Source: Christensenella sp. UBA4247 (GTDB taxonomy: Bacteria > Bacillota > Clostridia > Christensenellales > CAG-1252). From it: DNA of 50,693 bases. Below are positions 22,750 through 31,132 of the stretch, piece after piece (position 1 is the stretch's first letter; every line of letters begins with the position of its first letter). Location of the stretch: contig DGWX01000073.1 of the NCBI GenBank assembly GCA_002395405.1, positions 1 through 50,693 on the forward strand, written 5' to 3'. A program made the position numbers and the translations under genes. The notes beneath the pieces are model-generated. The model did not search any database. It saw only the letters and a list, made by a program, of their open reading frames with translations, and was not told the DNA's origin.

Positions 22750-23454
22750 ATGGAGCAACTTCGATGCAACGATCTGACGCTCGGCTACGAGAACGGCGCC
22801 GTCGTTAAAAACTTATCATTTTCGGTTTCCGAAGGGGATTATCTTGCGATCGTAGGCGAGAACGGCTCCGGTAAAACCACCTTGATGAAAACCCTTTTGG
22901 GGCTTTTGAAGCCCCTTGGAGGCGAGATCGAGAGAGGGGAAGGCTTGCGTCGATTCGACGTGGGTTATTTACCGCAGCAAACCCTCGTTCAACGCGATTT
23001 CCCGGCATCCGTTTGGGAAGTCGTTCTCTCGGGGTGCTTATCCGGCGAAAAGTTCCGCCCGTTTTATACGAAGGAAGATCGAAAAAAGGCGAGGGAAAAC
23101 CTCGAAAAAATGGGGCTTACCGCGCTGAAAAATCGCTCGTATCGGGAGCTTTCGGGCGGGCAACAGCAGCGCGTACTTCTCGCGCGCGCCCTCTGCGCTA
23201 CGAGAAAGATCCTTCTTTTGGACGAACCCGTAACGGGCTTGGATCCGCGCGTTACGATCGAGCTGTACGAACTCATTCGAAAGTTGAACGATGAGGGGAT
23301 CACGATCATTATGATCTCGCACGACGTGTCGGCGGCGGTCAAGTACGCGAATAAGATCCTGCATATCGGGCGGCAAACCTTTTTCGGAAGCGTAAAAGAA
23401 TACTTGGATAGCGATCTCGGAAAGTCGTTTACGGGAAAGGAGGAAAGCGTATGA
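22750..23454 (+). CDS. znuC: Metal ABC transporter ATP-binding protein
   Basis: A 234-residue ABC ATPase that powers metal uptake. Walker A is GENGSGKTT near residue 37, the Q-loop is YLPQQ, the signature is LSGGQQQR near 138, Walker B is ILLLDEPVTGLD, and the switch His is in ISHDV. The set and the position between znuA and the permease fit ZnuC; manganese importers have similar ATPases, so the metal rests on the Fur-family neighbour. It starts behind AAAAGGAG and overlaps the permease gene by ATGA. Confidence 0.9.
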   Translation: MEQLRCNDLTLGYENGAVVKNLSFSVSEGDYLAIVGENGSGKTTLMKTLLGLLKPLGGEIERGEGLRRFDVGYLPQQTLVQRDFPASVWEVVLSGCLSGEKFRPFYTKEDRKKARENLEKMGLTALKNRSYRELSGGQQQRVLLARALCATRKILLLDEPVTGLDPRVTIELYELIRKLNDEGITIIMISHDVSAAVKYANKILHIGRQTFFGSVKEYLDSDLGKSFTGKEESV

Positions 23455-24305
23455 TCGAAGCCTTCCAAAAGCTCGGGCAATATATGCAATTCCCCTTCGT
23501 TCGGTATGCGTTGATCGTGGGCGTTTTGATCGCTTTGTGCTCTTCGCTTCTCGGCGTAACGCTCGTATTGAAACGGTTTTCTTTTATCGGAGACGGTTTG
23601 TCCCACGTGGCGTTCGGCGCGATGTCCGTTGCGGCGGTGGTCGGCTTAACGAACGAGATGTTTATCGTAATGCCCGTAACGGTCGTTTCCGCGATATTGC
23701 TCCTCCGAACGGGTCAAAACGCCCGTATCAAAGGTGACGCGTCCGTCGCTTTGATCTCGGTATTCGCGCTTGCGTTCGGCTATTTGCTTATGAATTTGTT
23801 TCCGACGTCGTCGAACGTATCCGCGGACGTTTGCGGAACTTTGTTCGGCTCGACCTCGGTTTTGACCCTGACGGAGCAGGAAGTATGGATCTCGGCGGGG
23901 CTTTCGCTCGTTACGGTGGTTGTATTCGTTCTCTTTTATAATCGGATCTTCGCCGTTACGTTTGACGAGAATTTTTCCAAAGCGACGGGCATTCGCACCA
24001 ATCTTTATAACTTGATCATCGCAGTCGTTATCGCCGTGGTCATCGTTTTAGCGATGAACCTCGTGGGATCGCTTTTGATTTCCGCTTTGATCATTTTCCC
24101 CGCGCTCTCCGCGATGCGTGTGTTCAAAAGCTTTTTGTCCGTTACGATCTGTTCGGCGGCGCTCTCCGTTTCGACCGCGCTTCTCGGACTATTTGCGTCC
24201 ATCATGTTCGGAACGCCCGTCGGTCCTACGATCGTCGTTGCGGAGGCGATCGCGTTTGCGATTTTTTGGATCATCGGCGCGGCGATGGGGGCTAAACGAA
24301 AATGA
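23451..24305 (+). CDS. znuB: Metal ABC transporter permease
   Basis: A 284-residue integral membrane protein with about eight or nine helices, of the ABC-3 family. Diagnostic segments are GVTLVLKRFSFIGDGLSHVAFGA in the second helix region and NLVGSLLISALIIFPALSAMRV, the coupling-helix area. It forms the channel for ZnuA-delivered metal. It overlaps the ATPase gene upstream and the lipoprotein gene downstream by ATGA, so the accessory genes that follow are translated in step with the transporter. Confidence 0.92.
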   Translation: MIEAFQKLGQYMQFPFVRYALIVGVLIALCSSLLGVTLVLKRFSFIGDGLSHVAFGAMSVAAVVGLTNEMFIVMPVTVVSAILLLRTGQNARIKGDASVALISVFALAFGYLLMNLFPTSSNVSADVCGTLFGSTSVLTLTEQEVWISAGLSLVTVVVFVLFYNRIFAVTFDENFSKATGIRTNLYNLIIAVVIAVVIVLAMNLVGSLLISALIIFPALSAMRVFKSFLSVTICSAALSVSTALLGLFASIMFGTPVGPTIVVAEAIAFAIFWIIGAAMGAKRK

Positions 24306-24829
24306 AAACAAGACGGATCGTTTGCTTGGCGGCGTTTCTCGCCCTTTCGCTGCTTTTTGCTTCATGCGCAAGCGAAAAGAGCTATAAACTGACGGAAGAA
24401 ACCTTCTTCCTCGTTATGACGAATATGCAATATAATCCCGAGCAATACGCGGGAAAAGAGATCGAGTACGATTGTTTTACATATTTACTCGAAGACACGG
24501 AAGGAAACGAGTACTTCTGCGGCGTTCGCAAATGTTCTTCGGGATACGGCTGTAATTGCGGAAAGGATACGATCATCGGTTTTCTTTTGTCTTACGAAGG
24601 AGAGATCCCGGCGCCGAAGAATCAAAGCGAAGATACGCCCGATAAAACTTGGGTCCATCTCAAAGGAACGATCCCCTCTTCTAAAAAGACCGAGATCAAA
24701 ATATTCGCTTACAACGAGGGCGAAATCGATTATAATACCGTTGAGACCGTCGTGTTTTTATCCTTTGAAGTCAGCGAACTGACCGTTTTGGATTCTTACG
24801 AGGGACTGTCGTATTACGTAACGAAATAA
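24302..24829 (+). CDS. Cysteine-containing lipoprotein of the zinc operon
   Basis: A 175-residue predicted lipoprotein: signal MKTRRIVCLAAFLALSLLFASC with lipobox FASC. The mature part begins with a segment of the form NMQYNPEQYAGKEIEYDCFTY, followed by FCGVRKCSSGYGCNCGKD, rich in Cys. The pattern (xxPExYxGKxIxxxG plus a Cys cluster, then an HLKG(T)I strand) resembles the DUF1980/TIGR03943 type of OB-like domain found near zinc genes, but the match is by eye. It shares that first segment with the lipoprotein at 25.8 kb, so the two look like distant paralogues. It overlaps the permease gene by ATGA. Confidence 0.7.
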   Translation: MKTRRIVCLAAFLALSLLFASCASEKSYKLTEETFFLVMTNMQYNPEQYAGKEIEYDCFTYLLEDTEGNEYFCGVRKCSSGYGCNCGKDTIIGFLLSYEGEIPAPKNQSEDTPDKTWVHLKGTIPSSKKTEIKIFAYNEGEIDYNTVETVVFLSFEVSELTVLDSYEGLSYYVTK

Positions 24830-24842
24830 AAGGAGGGGGCGT

Positions 24843-25097
24843 ATGGAAAATATGCGACCGGAAAATAGCGAAGCGCTTGCCTTAGAAGAGTCGGATATCG
24901 CCATCGAAGAGGAATTCGAGGGCGAAGAAAAAGAAGAAAAAAGCGAAGAAGAGATTCGAAAAGAGAAGAAGAAAAACGCGGCGTTCGTTTGCGCTCTCGT
25001 TCTTCTCGCTCTTTTGATCCTCGCGGCGATCGGCGTCGGTCTGTCTTTTTTATGCGGCGGGGCGTCGGTCGGAAAATGCACGTGCGGAAAATGCTGA
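24843..25097 (+). CDS. Small acidic membrane protein with C-terminal CTCGKC
   Basis: An 84-residue protein behind AAAAGGAGGGGG. Residues 1-42 are dominated by Glu, residues 46-70 form one helix, and the chain ends with CGGASVGKCTCGKC, giving four Cys on the outer face if the acidic part is cytoplasmic. I recognise no family. The terminal CxCxxC is a plausible metal or disulfide site. It lies in the zinc operon between a lipoprotein and a four-helix protein. Confidence 0.65.
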   Translation: MENMRPENSEALALEESDIAIEEEFEGEEKEEKSEEEIRKEKKKNAAFVCALVLLALLILAAIGVGLSFLCGGASVGKCTCGKC

Positions 25098-25126
25098 ACC
25101 GCTTTTAGGCGAAAGGAGAATGGTAA

Positions 25127-25750
25127 ATGGCTAAAAAGAATTACGCGCAAGAAAGAATGATGGCGCAAAAACAAAAAGAGTTCGAAAAGCAAATAAAAAG
25201 GATCCGGATATTTCCTTTGATCGCGCTGTTTTTATCCGCGGTGACTTTGCTTTTGTTTTTGCTGGATTGGGCGGCGGTTTATAACGCGGATATGTCGGGG
25301 AACGAAGTCAGGATCAGCGGATTTAACTGCTTGTTCGCGGCGCTCGGAGGCAATTATTCCAAAGCGAGCGCGGCGCTCGGCGATATGGCGGTTCCCTTTA
25401 ACTATTACGCAGGGTCGCAGGTTCGCGTTTTATCCGTTTTAACGATCTTTGCCTTCCTTGCCGTTCTCGCGAATTTGATCGTTCGACTCGTAGCGGGAAT
25501 TACGAATAAGAAAGGGGCGTCGGTGATCTCGCTCGCGATCTCCGCCGTTGAAGTCGGTCTGTTCGTCGCGTGCTTTGCGGTGGCGCTTTCGATTGAGAAC
25601 GCGGAGATCCTTTCGGGTTATTGCGGCGGTAATCCCGCTTGTTCCATTAAGTCGCAGGCGATATTGCCCGGCGTTTTGGCGGCGCTCTCCGCTTGCTTAC
25701 CCGCGATCTCGATCGCAGGCTATCAAAAAGCGAAAAAGATCCTCGAATGA
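25127..25750 (+). CDS. Four-helix membrane protein of the zinc operon
   Basis: A 207-residue protein with a basic, Gln/Lys-rich cytoplasmic start and four hydrophobic segments (about 28-47, 100-122, 130-155 and 178-198). The loop between helices one and two is about 50 residues and outside; the loop before helix four contains SGYCGGNPACS with two Cys. No family is recognised. AAAGGAG precedes ATG 25127. It is co-oriented with its neighbours and probably part of the same transcript. Confidence 0.65.
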   Translation: MAKKNYAQERMMAQKQKEFEKQIKRIRIFPLIALFLSAVTLLLFLLDWAAVYNADMSGNEVRISGFNCLFAALGGNYSKASAALGDMAVPFNYYAGSQVRVLSVLTIFAFLAVLANLIVRLVAGITNKKGASVISLAISAVEVGLFVACFAVALSIENAEILSGYCGGNPACSIKSQAILPGVLAALSACLPAISIAGYQKAKKILE

Positions 25751-25751
25751 G

Positions 25752-26216
25752 ATGAAAAAACTTGTCGCGGCGATCCTTCTGACGATTCTTTTGTTTTGCT
25801 TTGCTTCTTGCACGGGCGTTTTTAGGCGCGCGCAAACGGGACCTGCCAAAGACGGAGAAGAGAAGGAGAGAGAGACGTACGTGGATCTTACCGCGCTGAA
25901 TCCCCTTCTCGCTTACGCGCAGTTAAGCAATATGATCGGGAATCCGGAGCGTTATATCGGCGCGGAGGTCAAAGTTCGCGGTCGCTATGCTTCTTACTTC
26001 GTCAGTTCTCTCGAAGAGTATCACGCGTCTATCGTTGTGGAAGATACGCCGAATTGTTGCAGCGTGGGCTTGGAATTCGTTTTGCAAGGGGACTTAAAAT
26101 GTCCGGAAGACTATCCCGCGCGCGATGAGATCCTCGTTTTGAACGGTTTTTTCGATACGTACGAGGACGAGGGCAGCACGTATTATCGCCTTATAAACGC
26201 CACGATCGTAGGATAA
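25752..26216 (+). CDS. Second lipoprotein of the zinc operon
   Basis: A 154-residue predicted lipoprotein with lipobox FASC at about residue 20. The start is ATG 25752, two bases after the preceding stop; the longer frame upstream is a shadow. The mature part holds NMIGNPERYIGAEVKVRGRYAS, then TPNCCSVGLEFVL and RDEILVLNGFFDTYEDEGSTYYRLINA. The last part reads like an OB-fold strand set. It shares the NMxxxPExYxGxEI/V core and a nearby Cys cluster with the lipoprotein at 24.3 kb. It ends the operon before a terminator. Confidence 0.7.
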   Translation: MKKLVAAILLTILLFCFASCTGVFRRAQTGPAKDGEEKERETYVDLTALNPLLAYAQLSNMIGNPERYIGAEVKVRGRYASYFVSSLEEYHASIVVEDTPNCCSVGLEFVLQGDLKCPEDYPARDEILVLNGFFDTYEDEGSTYYRLINATIVG

Positions 26217-26271
26217 AATATCCTCGTTCGTTTCCAAACAAAGTTGCGGCGTATCGATCGGCGATCGTATC

Positions 26272-26306
26272 GAGAAGGAATTTGAAAAATCCCTTCTCTT
26301 TTTTTT
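26272..26306 (+). terminator. Terminator of the zinc operon
   Basis: GAGAAGG and CCTTCTC form a stem with a loop of about 13 nt, followed by eight T. Confidence 0.7.
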
Positions 26307-26319
26307 GAAAAATAGCCTC

Positions 26320-26348
26320 TTGAAAACGGGCATATTAAGTGCTATAAT
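26320..26348 (+). promoter_or_regulatory. Sigma-A promoter of the DUF2804 gene
   Basis: TTGAAA (26320-26325) and a perfect TATAAT (26343-26348) are 17 bp apart; the ATG follows 30 bp later behind AAAAGGAG. Confidence 0.8.
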
Positions 26349-26378
26349 ATAATAAAATCCAATCAAAAGGAGAAAACT

Positions 26379-27527
26379 ATGGGCGAATACAGCAAATATA
26401 TATCGGAAAAGCGCAGAGCGGTTCCCACGCCGAAAAGCATAGTCAAACCGGACGGAACTTGCGAATTCGGAACTTTTGACAAAGAGTTTGAGGAAATGGA
26501 TCTCGTTAAACTCAAAGGGCCGACCGCGCTTCCCAACTGCTTTAACCGTTTGAAACTTACCCTTTGGGAGGCGACCGAAGTGCATTTGAAGAACGGTGTT
26601 CTTCTCGCTGTCGTTTGCGATATGGGTATCTTCGGGAAAACGATGAATATCTTTTACGATAAACGCACGAAAAAAGTTTATTGCTGGGATACGAATCTCC
26701 CCTCGAAGGAGACCGTTATCGCGCCCAACCTCTTAAACGGATCGGTCGCGGAAGGGAAAACGGACGTCAGCTTCGTTAAATACGTCAACAACTTCCAAGA
26801 CGGCAAATGCTCCCTCTCGGGCGAACACAAGGGCAAATGCTTGATTACCGAGGGAAGGGAAGATATGACCGCCGTGGAAGCGATCAAAGAAAATTATTCC
26901 GAAGCAACGATCGAATACAGTTTCGAATTGACGAGGCTTTCCGATCCGTGCGTCGTCAGTATTCCCTTCGATAAAAAGCGCCCCCGCCCGCTTTACAGCC
27001 AAAAAGATTTCTTTAAGGCGGAAGGTAGGCTCGTTATCAACGGCGAGGAGATGCTCTCCGACGGCGAAACCGTTGCCGTTGTGGACGATCACAGAGGCTA
27101 TTATCCCCGTCGCGCCCATTACGATTGGGTTACGACGATGGGCAAATGCGAGATCGACGGAGAAAAGAAATTCCTTGCCTTCAACCTGACCCGCAATCAA
27201 TCCATCGATCAAGATAAGTACAACGAGAACATTTTGTGGTTCGAAGGCAAATCCAGCTTGCTTCCCCCCGTTACCTTCAAGAGAGTTCCCGAGACCAAGG
27301 ATTTCAAGAATTACGCCGAATGGATCGTAAAAGATGAGCATGATATGGTCAATTTGAAATTCAAAGTGTACGGAATCAACCCGATGATCATGCACGCGCT
27401 CGTCGTAAATATCGATTATTACGTTACTTTCGGCGAACTCGAAGGCTACGTTCGCGACGAGGACGGCAAGAAATACGACTTGACCGGAATGCTCGGAATG
27501 GGCGAGGATAAAACGCTCCTTCTTTGA
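26379..27527 (+). CDS. DUF2804 family protein
   Basis: A 382-residue soluble protein without signal peptide. The C-terminal half carries the conserved core of the DUF2804 family: CVVSIPFD, RPLYSQKDFFKAEGRL, VDDHRGYYPRRAHYDWVTT around residue 240-255, FLAFNLTRNQSID, YNENILWF and LLPPVTFKR. The family is predicted to be rich in beta structure; its function is not known. It is expressed alone from a strong promoter and ends at a terminator, upstream of spoIVA, which gives no clue to its role. Confidence 0.85.
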   Translation: MGEYSKYISEKRRAVPTPKSIVKPDGTCEFGTFDKEFEEMDLVKLKGPTALPNCFNRLKLTLWEATEVHLKNGVLLAVVCDMGIFGKTMNIFYDKRTKKVYCWDTNLPSKETVIAPNLLNGSVAEGKTDVSFVKYVNNFQDGKCSLSGEHKGKCLITEGREDMTAVEAIKENYSEATIEYSFELTRLSDPCVVSIPFDKKRPRPLYSQKDFFKAEGRLVINGEEMLSDGETVAVVDDHRGYYPRRAHYDWVTTMGKCEIDGEKKFLAFNLTRNQSIDQDKYNENILWFEGKSSLLPPVTFKRVPETKDFKNYAEWIVKDEHDMVNLKFKVYGINPMIMHALVVNIDYYVTFGELEGYVRDEDGKKYDLTGMLGMGEDKTLLL

Positions 27528-27586
27528 TCGTGGGTTTTCAATGCGATCGTAAAGATCTTCGGTCGTTCGATGATCAGTCCGAAAAG

Positions 27587-27615
27587 ACGGCTTGCTTCAA
27601 GAGCGAGCCGTTTTT
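27587..27615 (+). terminator. Terminator after the DUF2804 gene
   Basis: ACGGCTTGC and GCGAGCCGT pair over nine bp with one G-U pair and a 7-nt loop, followed by a short T-run. Confidence 0.65.
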
Positions 27616-27657
27616 ATTATCCGAGTAATAATAAGAAAGAAAATTTTTCAAACGTTT

Positions 27658-27687
27658 GCATATCGCTTTGCGCCTCTGCGTATAAAT
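27658..27687 (+). promoter_or_regulatory. Candidate sigma-E promoter of spoIVA
   Basis: GCATATC (27658-27664) and CGTATAAAT (27679-27687) are 14 bp apart, near the sigma-E pattern (GNATATN and CATACANT, about 14 bp). Bacillus spoIVA is a sigma-E gene. The palindrome CAAACGTTTG (27649-27658) touches the -35 element. Confidence 0.45.
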
Positions 27688-27713
27688 TACGGATAAACAA
27701 TTTGGAGGCGTGT

Positions 27714-29192
27714 ATGGATAAATTCGATCTTTATAACGATATTGCAACGAGGACGAAAGGGGATATCTATCTCGGCGTCGTCGGCCCCGTCAGAACGGGA
27801 AAATCGACTTTTATCAAAAGATTTATGGAGACGCTCGTTCTTCCCAATATCGCCGATCCGAACGAACAAAAGCGCGCCACAGACGAAATGCCCCAATCCG
27901 CAGCGGGAAAGATCGTTATGACGACGCAGCCGAAATTCGTTCCTTCTGACGCCGTTAAACTCGCTCTTCAAGGCGGAATGCAGGCGAAAGTCAGACTCGT
28001 GGACTGCGTGGGCTTTATGGTCGAAGGCGCGGAAGGCGATAAAGAAGACGGAAAACCGCGTATGGTCAGAACGCCGTGGCAGGAAGAGGAGATCCCTTTT
28101 GAAAAGGCGGCGGAGATCGGGACGGAAAAGGTGATCCGCGAGCATTCCACGATCGGCGTTCTCGTTACGCAAGACGGATCGCTTTCGGATATTCCCCGTT
28201 CTGCGTTCGTGGAGGCGGAAGAAAGGGCGGTCAAGGAAATGAAATCGATCGGAAAACCCTTCGTTATGATCTTAAACGCAAAAGACCCGTCGTCGGCGGA
28301 TACCGAAAAGTTGCGCGACGCTTTATCCGAACGATACGGGATCAGCGTGGTCGCCAAGAACGTTCTTAAAATGAACGAAAACGACTTTGCGGAAGTTTTG
28401 GAAAGCGTTCTATACGAATTCCCCGTAAAAACCGTGGACTTTTCCATTCCCGAATGGATGCGTGCGCTTGGGGAGGAAAGTAAGATCATGGCGCATCTTT
28501 TTGAGGCGATCGGAGAAGGAACGCAAGATATTCGCGCTATGAAAGACGCTCGCAAGCTGGATTCTTTTCTTGAAAACAGTGATTATTTCGAAAGCGCGCG
28601 CGTGTCTTATATCAATGCGGCGAACGGAAGCGTCAAGGTGGATCTGACGGCGCGCGAGGATCTCTTTTACAAGGTTTTGTCCGAAGAAACGGGAGTGGAG
28701 ATCAACGGGGAGTACGGTATGATGACTTACGTTCGCTATCTCTCGAAAGCGGGAGCCGCGTATGATAAGCTGAAATCCGCTCTGGCGGACGTGGAAGAAA
28801 GGGGATACGGCGTAGTAGCTCCGTCCGTTGACGAAATGGTTTTGGAAGAGCCGGAGATCTTTAAGCAGTCGGGTCGCTGCGGCGTTCGCCTGAAAGCGTC
28901 CGCGCCTTCCCTGCATATTATGAAAGTGGACGTTAACACCGAGGTCAATCCGATCGTGGGAACGGAGCAACAGGGAGAAGAACTCGTTAAATACTTGCTT
29001 TCCGAGTTTGAAACGAACAAGAAGGGAATTTGGGAGACCAACCTGTTCGGGAAATCTTTGAATATGCTGGTACGAGAGGAAATTTCAAATAAGCTGTCCG
29101 GGATCCCCGAAGATGCGCAAAACAAAGTTCGCAAGACCCTCGGAAAGATGGTAAACGAAGGGCGCGGAGGAATGATTTGCATTTTACTGTAA
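27714..29192 (+). CDS. spoIVA: Stage IV sporulation protein A, coat morphogenesis ATPase
   Basis: A 492-residue protein, the same length as in B. subtilis. It starts at ATG 27714 behind GGAGG; the frame upstream is not used. SpoIVA polymerises on the forespore surface with ATP hydrolysis to form the coat base. The N-terminal ATPase domain has Walker A GPVRTGKSTFIKRF near residue 25 and VRLVDCVGFMVEGAEG as the Walker B region; the middle and C-terminal regions (VDVNTEVNPIVGTEQQ, FGKSLNMLVREEI, end GRGGMICILL) match the family's assembly parts. This gene alone marks the organism as an endospore former or a descendant of one. Confidence 0.97.
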   Translation: MDKFDLYNDIATRTKGDIYLGVVGPVRTGKSTFIKRFMETLVLPNIADPNEQKRATDEMPQSAAGKIVMTTQPKFVPSDAVKLALQGGMQAKVRLVDCVGFMVEGAEGDKEDGKPRMVRTPWQEEEIPFEKAAEIGTEKVIREHSTIGVLVTQDGSLSDIPRSAFVEAEERAVKEMKSIGKPFVMILNAKDPSSADTEKLRDALSERYGISVVAKNVLKMNENDFAEVLESVLYEFPVKTVDFSIPEWMRALGEESKIMAHLFEAIGEGTQDIRAMKDARKLDSFLENSDYFESARVSYINAANGSVKVDLTAREDLFYKVLSEETGVEINGEYGMMTYVRYLSKAGAAYDKLKSALADVEERGYGVVAPSVDEMVLEEPEIFKQSGRCGVRLKASAPSLHIMKVDVNTEVNPIVGTEQQGEELVKYLLSEFETNKKGIWETNLFGKSLNMLVREEISNKLSGIPEDAQNKVRKTLGKMVNEGRGGMICILL

Positions 29193-29218
29193 GGTCGGAT
29201 CAAAAGGTCGAACGAAAA

Positions 29219-29249
29219 GAAGAACGGTTCCGTTTGGAGCCGTTCTTCG
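29219..29249. terminator. Hairpin between spoIVA and the glycosyltransferase gene
   Basis: AAGAACGG and CCGTTCTT close a hairpin with a further inner TCC / GGA pairing. The T-run is weak, so termination is likely but not certain; the two genes converge here. Confidence 0.45.
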
Positions 29250-29272
29250 CGTAATAGCGGGATGTAGCGCCG

Positions 29273-31132
29273 TTAAAAATCCAGACGCTTTTTCCAAGAT
29301 TCGAAAGAAGTCAGTCGATCGAATTTTTTTCGATAGGAATTTTTCGCGTGTCGGAATTTGAAGAGCATCGAAAAGAAGCAGAGGATCAGGCGCCAGCCTG
29401 TGTGGAAAACGCGCCAAAGTTTCTGCTTGGTAACGAACGCCATTTTGGTTTCGGGATTGTATTGAACGACGCGATAGGCGCGGAAGAAGCTCTTGGGCTG
29501 GGGTTCCATCATATTTACGAGGCGGAACGTCCTGCGCTCGCGCCTATTATACGTCCACTTTGGCAATAAATAGCCGTTCAGCGTAATGACTTGCTGGAAT
29601 ACTTTGTTTTTGGATTGCTTTTTGGAAGGAGTAAAGATCTCGTGTTTCGAAACGTCGTATCCCATTTGTACGAGTTCTTCGAGCGTCTTTTGTTTTTGGA
29701 CGACGGCGCGGATCTCTCCGTGTAATTTTTCGGCGTCGAGCGCGTTTAGATAGTTTGCGCCGCGAATAAAGTCCTTATATGCTTTGAAAATGAGATCCAC
29801 TGCGAAATAGCGCTGATAAACGAGTTGTTTTCCGACCGCGACAACGAGTTTTTTGAAATGGAAAAACCAATTCAGGTCGGGGCGATACAGTGCGTTTATG
29901 ATCGCTTCGTTTCTCTTGATATAGTATTCCAATTCGCCGCTGTATTTCATCTCGAAGCGTTCGTGCCAAACGCCGATGCCGTTCATAAGCAATACGTCGT
30001 TTCCCGAGCGAAGTCCGTACTCGATGTCGTCTCCTTTGATAAAAAGAGGAAGCGGGAGCCCTTTTTCCATAGGAAGGGCAAGCGAAAAGCAGTTGAACCA
30101 CCAAGCGGTGTAATCCGGGATATCGCTTTCGGCGTTCCGGATCAAGGACAGTTTCTCACGAAGATCGAAGTTGTGATTCTTGGAAGTCAGCGTATAACCG
30201 AGCCAATTCGCTCCGTATTCGTGCTGTAAATAGGTTTTGTCAAGCCGCATCATGGACGCGCCGATCGTCAGTTTTTCGGGGGATAGCGCGTATCGAACGA
30301 GAGAAAGCGCTCGGAGGAAAATTTCGGAGTGGAAGCGGATATCGTCGTCCGTTAAAAGAACGTGTGTGTATTCCCCGTTTCGTTTGAGTATCTCCATAAT
30401 GCCGCGCGTAAAGCCGCCCGAACCGCCGAGATTTTTATTGGGCAAAAGCGTTGCTCCCGGAACGTCCGCTTCGGAGAGGGTTCGCCCGTTATCGATTACG
30501 AAAACGCCGAAATTTTCGGCGGGGAGTTCTTTCGTCAGTTTGCTTACGTTCGCGATCACGAAGTTTTCGCGTTTGAACGTCGTTATAACGATCCCGATCT
30601 TTACTTTTTCCGTTTGCACCTCTTCGATCGCGTCTATATGACCGCCGAAATAGCTGCCGCCGCCTTTTCCCGCGGTCAGTTCCGCAAAGAGAATGCCGCG
30701 CCCTTTGAACGAGCAAAGATCCACGCCGATTTGCATTTCCTTTTTGCTTTCGGAAGAAAAGTCGCCTTCATAAAGAACGTAATTCGATAAGGAAACGGGA
30801 ACGAGCTCTTTGCCGCGTTCCGTCATGGCGATCTCTTCTTGAACGGGAGAAGCGCCTTTTGGGGTGCGTTCGGATCGCAGAATGCGAACGTGAAACGAAC
30901 CTTGCAAAAAAAGGCTCACTGCGAGAGAATTGATCGCAGTGAAGCGCTTGATCGCCTCGTAATCGAGGGAATTAAAATACGTATCGAAAGAAAGAGTCGC
31001 TCCTTCCGGAACGAGGATCGCGCCGTTTTCCGCGCGGCAAAGAGCGGAGGAGTCCCTGTAATACAGCGATTCTTCGCTCGATAATCCTTCTTCGGGAAGA
31101 AGAAAATTTAAGAGTCTTTCTTTCGGATTCAT
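29273..31132 (-). CDS. GlfT2-like galactofuranosyltransferase-type glycosyltransferase
   Basis: A 619-residue cytoplasmic or membrane-attached enzyme with the GlfT2 layout: an N-terminal beta-rich region (about 1-180), then a GT-A domain that starts IGIVITTFKRENF, has NLGGSGGFTRG and the LLTDDDIRF metal motif, and continues with WWFNCFSL, KGDDIEYGLR and GVWHERF. Mycobacterial GlfT2 polymerises galactofuranose; the sugar used here cannot be read from sequence. The C-terminal 150 residues are basic with one hydrophobic patch. ATG 31132 shares one base with the galU stop; the frame's upstream TTG is not needed. It ends the exporter-galU operon, so it probably builds an exported polysaccharide. 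Confidence 0.85.
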   Translation of the reverse strand: MNPKERLLNFLLPEEGLSSEESLYYRDSSALCRAENGAILVPEGATLSFDTYFNSLDYEAIKRFTAINSLAVSLFLQGSFHVRILRSERTPKGASPVQEEIAMTERGKELVPVSLSNYVLYEGDFSSESKKEMQIGVDLCSFKGRGILFAELTAGKGGGSYFGGHIDAIEEVQTEKVKIGIVITTFKRENFVIANVSKLTKELPAENFGVFVIDNGRTLSEADVPGATLLPNKNLGGSGGFTRGIMEILKRNGEYTHVLLTDDDIRFHSEIFLRALSLVRYALSPEKLTIGASMMRLDKTYLQHEYGANWLGYTLTSKNHNFDLREKLSLIRNAESDIPDYTAWWFNCFSLALPMEKGLPLPLFIKGDDIEYGLRSGNDVLLMNGIGVWHERFEMKYSGELEYYIKRNEAIINALYRPDLNWFFHFKKLVVAVGKQLVYQRYFAVDLIFKAYKDFIRGANYLNALDAEKLHGEIRAVVQKQKTLEELVQMGYDVSKHEIFTPSKKQSKNKVFQQVITLNGYLLPKWTYNRRERRTFRLVNMMEPQPKSFFRAYRVVQYNPETKMAFVTKQKLWRVFHTGWRLILCFFSMLFKFRHAKNSYRKKFDRLTSFESWKKRLDF

